Both the position numbers and the translations under genes were made by a program. Positions 1 to 5,587 of a stretch of DNA of 7,349 nucleotides are shown piece by piece (position 1 is the stretch's first letter; each line of letters opens with the position of its first letter). The stretch comes from Acetobacteraceae bacterium. Its GTDB lineage: Bacteria > Pseudomonadota > Alphaproteobacteria > Acetobacterales > Acetobacteraceae. The stretch is from NCBI GenBank assembly GCA_027489135.1, contig JAIYAI010000031.1:1-7349 (forward strand), read 5' to 3'. The notes below the pieces were generated by a model. The model did not search any database. It was not told where the DNA came from and saw nothing but the letters and a program-made list of their open reading frames with translations.

Positions 1-161
1 CGGAGCAGGCCCTGGCGCAGGCGATCCTGCTCCGCAGCGGCCTGCTCGGCGGCGGTGCGCAGGCGTTCCTGCTCGGCGGCCGTCCGTTCTGCTGCGTCGC
101 GCCGGCGGGTCTGCTCCGCGGTCGCCTGTTCCGCAGCCTCGCGCCGGCGCTGCTCGGCCAC
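1..161 (-). repeat. Tandem 14-residue coiled-coil repeats inside the MotB-like gene
   Basis: At the visible 3' part of the gene the protein repeats a block of about 14 residues (42 bp) built on AEQxRRRxAAEQ. Successive blocks begin near VAEQRRREAAEQ, TAEQTRRRDAAER, TAAEQERLRTAAEQ and AAEQDRLRQGLL. The first is one residue shorter. Fourteen residues is two heptads, so added or lost units would lengthen or shorten the coiled coil in register. The array may continue beyond the left edge. Confidence 0.6.
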
Positions 162-1022
162 GGCACGCACCTCGGCCTCCCGCGCCTGGCGTTCGAGCTG
201 GTCGCGCAGCGCGGCCAGCGCGCGGATCTCGGCCGTCAGGCGGGCGAGGTCGGAGAGCCTGGCCTCGATCGTCGCGCGGTCGGCCTGCACCTGGCGATCG
301 AGCGCCGCGGCCTGGCTGCGCAGCGCGGCAAGCTGGCGCTCGGCCTCGGCGCGCGCGGCCTGGATCTCGGCGAGGCTCCGGCGTGCGGTCTCGGTCGCGG
401 CGCGGCTTTCGGCGAGCGCGCGGTCGAGGTCCGCGACCGGGGCCTCGGCGCGGGTGCGGGCCTGCTGCTCGGCGGTGAGGGTGCGGCCCGTTTCGGTCAG
501 GCGCTGCAGGGTCTGGGCGGTGTCGCCGCCGGCGGCCTCGGCGCGGCGCTGCGCGGCGGCGACCTGCTGCTCCAGCGTCGCCAGCCGCTCGGCGCCGCCG
601 CGCGCGGCGAGTTCGAGATCGGCGAGGCGGGCGGCGAGGCGGTCGCGCTCGGCGCGTTGCGCATCACGCTCGGTGCCGGCGCGGTCGCGTTCCTCGCGCG
701 CGTCGCGGAGCTGCGCGGTCAGCGCGTCGCGGGCGGCAGCGGCGCCCTGGAGTTCCTCGGCGGTTCGGGTGAGGGTGGCGCGGAGCGCCTCGGCCTGGCC
801 ACGCTCCAGGGCCAGCAGGTCGGCGAGCTCGGCGACCTGGCGGTTCAGCCGGTCCAGCGCCTCGTCGCGGGAGGAGAGCGCGACGGAGAGAAAGCCCTGG
901 GCGAGGACGAAGACGAGCAGGACGAAGATGATGACCATCAGCAGCGTGGCGAGCGCGTCCACGTAGCCGGGCCAGGCGTTCAGTCCGGCTTCGCCGCCGC
1001 GGCGTCGGGAGGAGATGGGCAC
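1..1022 (-). CDS. MotB-like membrane protein with long coiled coil (3' end outside window)
   Basis: The frame stays open from a GTG at 1022-1020 to the left edge: 340 residues, no stop. The N-terminus has a short basic stretch, then WPGYVDALATLLMVIIF and more hydrophobic residues: one membrane helix at about residues 20-43. Asp22 at its start sits where MotB/TolR/ExbD-type proteins carry the ion-binding Asp. From about residue 47 to the edge the protein is a nearly unbroken Glu/Arg/Ala/Leu coiled coil. Known: related alphaproteobacterial proteins are often called peptidoglycan-binding and end in an OmpA-like domain; that part would lie outside this window. GTG 1022 is chosen because the same frame has a TGA about 48 bp upstream and no ATG between; its Shine-Dalgarno is poor. 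It follows the MotA-like gene on the same strand, so the two products probably form a complex (inference). Alternative: a structural coiled-coil protein without motor function. Confidence 0.82.
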   Translation of the reverse strand, partial: MPISSRRRGGEAGLNAWPGYVDALATLLMVIIFVLLVFVLAQGFLSVALSSRDEALDRLNRQVAELADLLALERGQAEALRATLTRTAEELQGAAAARDALTAQLRDAREERDRAGTERDAQRAERDRLAARLADLELAARGGAERLATLEQQVAAAQRRAEAAGGDTAQTLQRLTETGRTLTAEQQARTRAEAPVADLDRALAESRAATETARRSLAEIQAARAEAERQLAALRSQAAALDRQVQADRATIEARLSDLARLTAEIRALAALRDQLERQAREAEVRAVAEQRRREAAEQATAEQTRRRDAAERTAAEQERLRTAAEQAAAEQDRLRQGLL

Positions 1023-1036
1023 TAGTGTGCCTGGCT

Positions 1037-1101
1037 CTCGGAGAGGGGCGCGGCCCCTCTCCGAACCTCACCCCGCAAAGGGCCGAAAGGCCCTTTGAAC
1101 C
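1037..1101 (-). repeat. Two-hairpin intergenic repeat, copy 1
   Basis: Two perfect inverted repeats lie side by side: an 11-bp stem with a 3-base loop at 1039-1063 (CGGAGAGGGGC / GCCCCTCTCCG), and an 8-bp stem with a GAAA loop on the plus strand at 1077-1096 (AAAGGGCC / GGCCCTTT). They are joined by about 13 bases containing CCCCGC. The same architecture recurs in the opposite orientation at 1179-1232. It ends about 15 bp before the start of the MotB-like gene, so in the operon transcript it lies in the intercistronic leader. Neither hairpin has a run of T, so it does not look like an intrinsic terminator. The layout resembles REP-like or small non-autonomous elements; the family assignment is not made. 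Confidence 0.75.
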
Positions 1102-1178
1102 CGTTTTCTGCGGATCCCGCCCCGCCGGTGATTCGGACCTGCCGAGTCCGGTGATCCACGAAGGATGACAATGGGTGT

Positions 1179-1232
1179 CCAGAGGCCTTTCGGCCTTTGG
1201 CGGGGTGGCCTGGAGGGGCAGCGCCCCTCCAG
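1179..1232 (+). repeat. Two-hairpin intergenic repeat, copy 2 (inverted relative to copy 1)
   Basis: A 9-bp stem with one G-T pair and a TTTC loop at 1179-1200 (CCAGAGGCC / GGCCTTTGG) is followed, after GCGGGGT-like linker sequence, by a perfect 10-bp stem with a 3-base loop at 1210-1232 (CTGGAGGGGC / GCCCCTCCAG). Read on the plus strand, order and linker match copy 1 read on the minus strand. The match extends a few bases outside the first hairpin (GGGT). It ends 13 bp beyond the MotA-like stop codon. The 77 bp between the copies (1102-1178) hold no ORF worth calling, a short inverted repeat CGGAC/GTCCG, and an 8-bp direct repeat CCGGTGAT at 1125 and 1148. Confidence 0.75.
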
Positions 1233-1245
1233 ATCGTCCCGACGC

Positions 1246-2388
1246 TCACCGCGGCTGTTCCTCCGCCAGCGCCGCGATCGTCCGCGCCACCACGCGGATT
1301 TCCGTCCGGATCTCGTTCGTCGCCTGGGTGCGCCCCGCGGCACTGTCCTCCAGCAGCCGCTGCAGCGCCGCCTCGATGGCGCGCAGATGCCCGCGCATCG
1401 CCTCCTCGCGCTGCGCCTCGGCCGTGCTCGCCTCGGCGAGGCGCGTCAGTACCGGCGCCAGCGCCTGCTGCTGCTCCGCGACGCGGACCATCATGGTCTG
1501 CCCCGCGCGCATCTGCTCCGTCAGCACGGACAGGCGCTCGGTGAGCTGGATCATCGCCTGGTTGGCCTGGGCGCGTCCCTCCTCGCCGCGCAGGAGGATC
1601 TGCTGCAGCCCGTCGAGGTTCTCCGCCGTCTGCTCCAGCAGCGCCTGGACATAGGCCGGCACGCCGCCGCCCTCCTCCCCGCCCGGGCCGGCGGAGGAGA
1701 GGCGCGTGAGGCCGGCGAGCCATTCCTCGAGCTCGTTGAAGAAGCGCGTCTGCGCCTGGCCCGCGGTGAGGTCGAGGAAGCCGAGCACCAGCGCGCCGGC
1801 GAGGCCCAGCATGGAGGAGGAGAATGCCACCGACATGCCGCGCAGCGGCTGCGACAGCCCGGACTTGAGCTGGCTGAAGAGCTGGTTGATGTCGCCCGAG
1901 CCAACCGACATGTCGGAGATGACGTCGGAGACCGAGCCGATCGTCAGCAGCAGCCCCCAGAAGGTGCCGAGCAGGCCGAGGAAGATCAGCAGGCCGGTCA
2001 GATACCGCGCAATCTCACGCCCCTCGTCGAGGCGCGACGCGATGCCATCCAGCACGCTGCGCATCGCGGGGGCGGAGAGCGAGACGCGCTCCGACCGCCG
2101 CAGCGCCAGCATCGACGCCATGGGGCCGAGCAGGCGCGGGCTCGGTTGCGCCGGCGCGCCGACGCGGGGCGCGCGAAAATTCTCGACCCAGGCAACCTCG
2201 GGGCGGAGCATGAGCACGAGGCGCAGCGTCCAGAACACGCCCACCGAGAGGACGCCGAGGATCAGGATGTTGAGCTCGAGATTGGTCGCGAAGGCGGTCG
2301 CCACCTCCCGGTGCAGCACGACGCCGAGCAAGACCACGACGCCGAGGAAGGCGAGCATCCGCCAGAGATAGCGTTCAGGCTTCGTCAT
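1246..2388 (-). CDS. MotA/TolQ/ExbB-like proton-channel protein with coiled-coil tail
   Basis: 380 residues from ATG 2388-2386. Four membrane helices are visible: about 11-26, 39-61, 129-151 and 186-206. The third carries LLGTFWGLLLTIG, close to the GLLGTVxGxI signature of MotA/TolQ/ExbB TM helices, with Thr142 facing the likely channel. The fourth carries MSVAFSSSMLGLAGALVLG, matching the family's last helix. Family role: five such subunits surround two MotB/TolR-type helices and use ion flow to drive rotation or force transfer in the inner membrane. After TM4, residues 207-380 are a Gln/Glu/Ala-rich coiled coil predicted to be cytoplasmic, which is longer than in TolQ or ExbB. The start overlaps the upstream OmpA-like stop as ATGA and has no Shine-Dalgarno, so translational coupling is likely. 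Longer upstream readings of this frame run through the OmpA-like gene and are a shadow. Flagellar MotA proper is unlikely: no flagellar genes are nearby and the tail differs. Confidence 0.88.
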   Translation of the reverse strand: MTKPERYLWRMLAFLGVVVLLGVVLHREVATAFATNLELNILILGVLSVGVFWTLRLVLMLRPEVAWVENFRAPRVGAPAQPSPRLLGPMASMLALRRSERVSLSAPAMRSVLDGIASRLDEGREIARYLTGLLIFLGLLGTFWGLLLTIGSVSDVISDMSVGSGDINQLFSQLKSGLSQPLRGMSVAFSSSMLGLAGALVLGFLDLTAGQAQTRFFNELEEWLAGLTRLSSAGPGGEEGGGVPAYVQALLEQTAENLDGLQQILLRGEEGRAQANQAMIQLTERLSVLTEQMRAGQTMMVRVAEQQQALAPVLTRLAEASTAEAQREEAMRGHLRAIEAALQRLLEDSAAGRTQATNEIRTEIRVVARTIAALAEEQPR

Positions 2389-2942
2389 CGCGGGGGGGGA
2401 TTCCTCGGCGCCGTCGGCGGCAGCACGTCGACGGCGTCCACCGCTTCCGGCGTCACGCCCGCGGGGCGGATGTCGATGCGCGTCTCCGCCAGGCCGCCGG
2501 CGGCGAGCGCTTGCTTCACGGCGATGCCGCGCTCGAGCGACAGGCGCCGCGCGACGGAGGCATCGGTGGTAGGGCCGGAGGCCTGGGCGACCACGGTCAC
2601 CCGGCCGCCGGGCTGCTGCGCGAGCCGCCGGCCAAGTTCGCCGAGGGTCGCGGCAGCGGGGCTGGGCAGGGTCGGGCTGTTGGCGGGGGCGAAGCGCAGC
2701 CGCCAGCCGCCCTCGGCCCGCTGCTCCAGCCCCGGCAGCGGGCCGGCGAGGGCGGCGCGCGGGTCCGGTGTGGCCGAGGAGGGCGGCGGGTAGGGCGGCA
2801 GCCGGACCGGCGGCGGTGGCTCGAGGGCGGGTGGCGCGGGTGCGGCAGCGTCCTCGGCCGCGGGCGCGTCCTGCCCCGCCGCCGGGGCGAGCGGCAGGAT
2901 GACCGGCAGGCCGAGCAGAAGGGCGCGAATCACTGGATGCAC
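2385..2942 (-). CDS. Secreted OmpA-like domain protein
   Basis: 185 residues from GTG 2942-2940. Residues 1-22 are a Sec signal peptide (basic start, hydrophobic core, cleavage near PAAG-Q). Residues 30-60 are a Pro/Ala-rich linker. Residues 80-162 fit an OmpA-like fold: RLRFAPANSPTLP, then VTVVAQASG, then ARRLSLERGIAVKQAL and RIDIRPAG. Arg138 aligns with the peptidoglycan-contacting Arg of OmpA, but the usual TD motif is replaced by SG at 122-123. It may therefore bind peptidoglycan weakly or bind something else (inference). It is expected to be periplasmic, with no membrane anchor seen after cleavage. It is the first gene of the cluster, and its TGA overlaps the ATG of the MotA-like gene. 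GTG 2942 was chosen because it precedes the signal peptide directly; an in-frame GTG three codons later is possible. No Shine-Dalgarno is seen. Confidence 0.82.
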   Translation of the reverse strand: MHPVIRALLLGLPVILPLAPAAGQDAPAAEDAAAPAPPALEPPPPVRLPPYPPPSSATPDPRAALAGPLPGLEQRAEGGWRLRFAPANSPTLPSPAAATLGELGRRLAQQPGGRVTVVAQASGPTTDASVARRLSLERGIAVKQALAAGGLAETRIDIRPAGVTPEAVDAVDVLPPTAPRNPPPR

Positions 2943-2948
2943 CGGCGC

Positions 2949-2954
2949 AGCATA
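2949..2954 (-). promoter_or_regulatory. Candidate -10 box for the OmpA-MotA-MotB-like cluster
   Basis: TATGCT (4 of 6 to the sigma-70 -10 consensus) lies exactly six bases before the GTG start of the OmpA-like gene. That spacing would put the transcription start on the first base of GTG, a leaderless arrangement, and would fit the absence of a Shine-Dalgarno. No convincing -35 is found 16-19 bp upstream, so this is only a candidate. On the plus strand of the same 126-bp divergent gap, TTGACG at 3012 resembles a -35 for the binding-protein gene but has no matching -10. Confidence 0.25.
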
Positions 2955-3068
2955 GGCGGCGTGGGGGCGGGTTGCATCCCCGGTGGTGCGCCGGTGCGGA
3001 CCGGTCTAGCCTTGACGGATCGGCGAGCGCGCAATGACCCGCCGCAACGACCCAGGGAGTGTTGTCCA

Positions 3069-4319
3069 ATGGCCCCAACCGGCCCCCTCGCATCCCGTCG
3101 CGCGCTGCTCGGCGGCGCTGCGGCAGCGTCCCTCGCGCCGCTCGCCCCGCGTCGCGCCCGCGGCCAGACCCCGGCGATCCGAATCGGCGTGCTGACCGAC
3201 CTCTCCGGCCCCTATTCCGACAACACGGGCATGGGATCGGTCATCGCGGCGCGCCTCGCGGTCGAGGATTTCGTGAAGGGGCATCCCGGCTTCCGGGCGG
3301 AGATCATCCATCTCGACTTCCAGAACCGCGCCGAGGTCGGGCTGAACGCCGCGCGTAGCTGGTACGATCGGGAGGATGTGGACGTCGTGCTCGACGTGCC
3401 GAACAGCGCGATCGCCTTCGCCGTCGCCAACCTGGCGCGGGAGAAGAACAAGGTCGCGATCTTCACCGGCGCCGCCTCCTCCGACCTCACGGGGAAGAAT
3501 TGCGGGCCGAACCACCTGCACTGGGTCTACGACACCTGGAGCCAGGCCTATGCCACCGCGACCGCGCTGGTGCAGGAGGGCGGCGATACCTGGTACTTCA
3601 TCACCGCCGACTACGCCTTCGGCCATGCGGTGGAGCGGGATACCGGCAATTTCGTGAAGGCCGCGGGCGGGCGGGTGCTGGGCTCTGGCCGCTATCCCTT
3701 CCCGCAGACGACGGATTTTTCGGCGCAGATCGTCCAGGCGCAGGCCTCGCGGGCGAAGGTGCTGGGCCTGGCCAATGGCGGCAACGACATCGCCAATTGC
3801 GTGAAGCAGGCCGCCGAGTTCGGGCTGGTCAAGTCGGGCGTGCGCATCGCGGCGCCGCTGATCCTGATCAACGACGTGCATTCCATCGGCCTCGCCTCCG
3901 CGCAGGGGCTGATCGCGGCCGATACCTTCTACTGGGACCAGGACGACGGCACGCGCGCCTTCACGAAGCGCTTCCAGCCGCAGTTCCGGAACCTCGCGCC
4001 GAACCACATCCATGCCGGCGGCTACTCGGCGACGCTGCACTACCTGAAGGCGGCGCACAGCCTGGGCGTGGTGCAGGCGAAGGCGGACGGCGCGGCGACG
4101 ATCCGGCGGATGAAGGAAATGCCGACGGAGGACCCGCTCTTCGGGCGCGGCGCGGTCAGGGCGGACGGGCGGGTGATCCACCCCTCCTACCTCTACCAGG
4201 TGAAGGCGCCGTCGGAGATGCGCTACCCTTGGGACTACTACCGCCGGCTTCGCACGGTGCCGGCGGAGCAGGCCTTCCGGCCGATCAACGAAGGTGGGTG
4301 CGGGATGGTGACGGGCTGA
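3069..4319 (+). CDS. ABC transporter substrate-binding protein, branched-chain amino acid (LivK-like) type
   Basis: 416 residues from ATG 3069, with AGGGAG nine bases upstream. The N-terminus SRRALLGGAAAA followed by a hydrophobic stretch is a twin-arginine (Tat) signal, cleaved near residue 32. The mature protein starts IRIGVLTDLSGPYSDNTG, the hallmark first strand and ligand loop of type 1 periplasmic binding proteins. Later stretches (DTWYFITADYAFGHAVE, PWDYYRRLRTVPAEQAFRP) fit the same family through to the C-terminus, so it looks full length. Role: it binds a small solute in the periplasm and delivers it to an ABC permease. Members bind branched-chain amino acids, amides, urea or aromatic acids, so the ligand cannot be named. 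No permease or ATPase gene is in the window; it is either an orphan receptor or its partners are elsewhere. It is divergent from the MotA-like cluster and convergent with the phosphatase gene. Confidence 0.92.
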   Translation: MAPTGPLASRRALLGGAAAASLAPLAPRRARGQTPAIRIGVLTDLSGPYSDNTGMGSVIAARLAVEDFVKGHPGFRAEIIHLDFQNRAEVGLNAARSWYDREDVDVVLDVPNSAIAFAVANLAREKNKVAIFTGAASSDLTGKNCGPNHLHWVYDTWSQAYATATALVQEGGDTWYFITADYAFGHAVERDTGNFVKAAGGRVLGSGRYPFPQTTDFSAQIVQAQASRAKVLGLANGGNDIANCVKQAAEFGLVKSGVRIAAPLILINDVHSIGLASAQGLIAADTFYWDQDDGTRAFTKRFQPQFRNLAPNHIHAGGYSATLHYLKAAHSLGVVQAKADGAATIRRMKEMPTEDPLFGRGAVRADGRVIHPSYLYQVKAPSEMRYPWDYYRRLRTVPAEQAFRPINEGGCGMVTG

Positions 4320-4345
4320 CGGGGCAGCCGGACCCGTCGCCGCCC

Positions 4346-4389
4346 CCGCGCCTTGCGGCGCTTATTCGGTGGCGCCGCGCCTTGCGGCG
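4346..4389. repeat. 15-bp direct repeat at the convergent gene ends
   Basis: CCGCGCCTTGCGGCG occurs at 4346-4360, between the two stop codons, and again at 4375-4389, inside the last codons of the phosphatase gene. The first copy can also fold as GCGCC-TTGC-GGCGC at 4348-4361. With no T run on either side it is a weak candidate for a shared terminator. It may be a small duplication of the gene's 3' end. Confidence 0.5.
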
Positions 4390-5210
4390 ACGGCGGCGAT
4401 GCCGTCCGCCACCATCTCCCGCAGCTTCGGCTGCAGGGTCTGGTTGCCGACGACGACGTTGCCCGACGGGTAGGGCTCGTTGCCGTCGGGGTCGGAGACG
4501 AAGCCCCCGGCCTCCCGCAGGATCACCAGGCCCGCGGCCATGTCCCAGGGCTTGATGCCGAGTTCCCAGTAGCCCTCGTAGCGCCCGGCCGCGGTCCAGC
4601 AGAGGTCGAGCGCGGCCGAGCCCATGCGCCGCACGCCGGCGACCTGCGGCATGACGCGGGCGAGGATGGCGCTGAACTCCGCCTTGCGGGGGACGGAGGC
4701 GAAGGGGATGCCGGTGGCGAAGACCGCCTCGGTCAGGGAGCGCCGGCCGGAGACGCGCAGGCGCTTGTCGTTCAGGAAGGACCCCGCGCCCTTCTCGCCC
4801 CAGTAGAGCTCATCGAGCGCCGGCGCGTACACCACCCCGGCCATCAGCTCGGTCTTGTCCTCGGCGATCCGCTTCTCGATGCCGACGCTGATGCACCAGT
4901 TCGGGATGCCGTGCAGGAAGTTCGTGGTGCCGTCGAGCGGATCGACCACCCAGCGCCATTCCCAGTCGGCCGGCCCATGCGCGCCGGATTCCTCCATCAG
5001 GAAGCCGAAGGCGGGGCGGGCGCGGGAGAGTTCCGTGCGCAGCGTCTCCTCGGCGCGGAGATCGGCCCGGGAGACGAAGTCCCCCGTGCCCTTCACGCTG
5101 ACCTGGAGCTGCTCGACCTCGCCGAAGTCGCGCAGCAGGCGGCGCCCCGCCTTCTGCACGGCGGAGACGACGACATTGAGGGCGGGGGAGAGGCGAGGGG
5201 AGGCGGTCAT
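4362..5210 (-). CDS. suhB: Inositol monophosphatase family protein (SuhB type)
   Basis: 282 residues, a usual length. ATG 5210 has AAGGA five bases upstream. The lithium-sensitive metal-dependent phosphatase motifs are all present: DFVSRAD at 44-50, the EE pair at 73-74, DPLDGTTNF at 90-98 (metal ligands Asp90 and Asp93) and WDMAAG at 222-227 (Asp223). Role by family: Mg-dependent hydrolysis of inositol-1-phosphate or similar sugar phosphates in the cytoplasm. The SuhB branch also associates with RNA polymerase antitermination complexes in E. coli; whether that holds here is not shown. GSAALDLCWTAAGRYEGYWELG closely resembles the equivalent SuhB region. It lies downstream of efp and the DUF5397-like gene on the same strand and may be co-transcribed, though a weak promoter could sit in the 119-bp gap. 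Alternative: histidinol-phosphatase or CysQ-type member, judged less likely from the overall match. Confidence 0.9.
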   Translation of the reverse strand: MTASPRLSPALNVVVSAVQKAGRRLLRDFGEVEQLQVSVKGTGDFVSRADLRAEETLRTELSRARPAFGFLMEESGAHGPADWEWRWVVDPLDGTTNFLHGIPNWCISVGIEKRIAEDKTELMAGVVYAPALDELYWGEKGAGSFLNDKRLRVSGRRSLTEAVFATGIPFASVPRKAEFSAILARVMPQVAGVRRMGSAALDLCWTAAGRYEGYWELGIKPWDMAAGLVILREAGGFVSDPDGNEPYPSGNVVVGNQTLQPKLREMVADGIAAVAARRGATE

Positions 5211-5249
5211 GATGGTCCTTCGGGACGGCCCGAGGCGAGGCAGGTGCCG

Positions 5250-5279
5250 CGTTTAGGCGGGATGCGCGGCGCGGCGCAA
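5250..5279 (-). promoter_or_regulatory. Weak candidate promoter for the SuhB-type gene
   Basis: TTGCGC (5279-5274) and TAAACG (5255-5250) are separated by 18 bp. Each matches the sigma-70 consensus at only three of six positions. The start would fall about 35 bp before the ATG. In DNA this GC-rich such pairs occur by chance, so confidence is low. Confidence 0.2.
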
Positions 5280-5315
5280 ATGCCGAAGCCGGGGGTCAGC
5301 CCTTCACCAAGGAGG

Positions 5316-5329
5316 CGCGCCGCGGCGCG
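5316..5329. terminator. Perfect GC palindrome just after the DUF5397-like stop
   Basis: CGCGCCGCGGCGCG is a perfect 14-bp palindrome that directly abuts the stop codon of the small gene. It could act as a GC-rich transcription end or an RNA-stabilising hairpin. It lacks a T run and has no natural loop, so intrinsic termination is doubtful. Confidence 0.25.
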
Positions 5330-5539
5330 TCAGGCGGCGCGCGGGTCGTCCAGGATTTCGGCGAGCCGGACGTCCAGTTCCTCGCCGCTTTCGACCACGC
5401 GGATCCGCCTGCGCCTGGGGCCGTCGGGCAGGGCCGCAGCGGGGCCGATGACCTCGTAGACCAGCCCGCCCGCCCCTAAGCGATGCCAGGTGCCGAGAGC
5501 CGCGTCCGGCTGCATCCGCGGGGGCAGGGTGCCCAGCAT
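5330..5539 (-). CDS. Small hypothetical protein, DUF5397-like
   Basis: 69 residues from ATG 5539; a GTG five codons upstream (5554) would give 74. The core reads GTWHRLGAGGLVYEVIGP, then a basic stretch RRRRIRVVESGEELD, then LAEILDDPRA. This order (G-T-x-R-x-x-G, YEV, IRVVESGEELD, DP near the end) is what I recall of DUF5397, a family of unknown function; the assignment is from memory and tentative. No membrane segment or signal peptide is visible. The protein looks like a small soluble beta-rich fold. It sits between efp and the SuhB-type gene on the same strand, 48 bp after efp, which suggests co-transcription. No strong Shine-Dalgarno helps decide the start. No function is proposed. Confidence 0.65.
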   Translation of the reverse strand: MLGTLPPRMQPDAALGTWHRLGAGGLVYEVIGPAAALPDGPRRRRIRVVESGEELDVRLAEILDDPRAA

Positions 5540-5571
5540 GCCTGAGCCTGGCACATGGCCTCCCGGGAACG

Positions 5572-5585
5572 CGGCGGAACCGCCG
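5572..5585 (-). terminator. Stem-loop just after efp
   Basis: CGGCGG-AA-CCGCCG, a perfect 6-bp stem with a 2-base loop, starts two bases beyond the efp stop. No T run follows in the efp direction, so it may only slow polymerase or protect the 3' end of the message. A stable hairpin here could lower expression of the genes downstream relative to efp. Confidence 0.3.
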
Positions 5586-5587
5586 GC

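Noticed and set aside
55..966. Long plus-strand open frame opposite the MotB-like gene
   Set aside because: It is Ser/Arg/Ala-rich low-complexity sequence, the expected antisense shadow of a GC-rich Glu/Ala/Arg coiled-coil gene. The minus strand has a recognisable membrane helix and coiled coil.
1037..1101. Intrinsic terminator between the MotA-like and MotB-like genes
   Set aside because: The stems are strong but no T run follows in either direction, and the same structure is present twice in opposite orientations, which fits a repeat element better.
1037..1232. CRISPR-like array
   Set aside because: Only two copies, inverted and not tandem, with no regular spacers.
1..2388. Zorya-type anti-phage system (ZorA/ZorB)
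   Set aside because: The MotA/MotB-like pair with a coiled-coil tail is reminiscent of it, but there is no ZorC, ZorD or ZorE-like gene in view. The order starts with an OmpA-like protein, and the coiled coil is mainly in the MotB-like partner. The neighbourhood looks like core genome.
1165..2793. 542-residue plus-strand open frame over the MotA-like and OmpA-like genes
   Set aside because: The protein is Arg/Ala/Gln/His-rich with no recognisable domain, and it covers two genes with clear families on the other strand.
2389..3093. Upstream extension of the MotA-like frame to 615 residues
   Set aside because: The extra 235 residues are Arg/Ala/Pro-rich, overlap the OmpA-like gene in another frame and run into the next gene. 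The ATGA overlap gives a natural start at 2388.
3006..4181. 391-residue minus-strand open frame opposite the binding-protein gene
   Set aside because: Antisense shadow of a well-matched ABC binding protein with a ribosome site and Tat signal on the plus strand.
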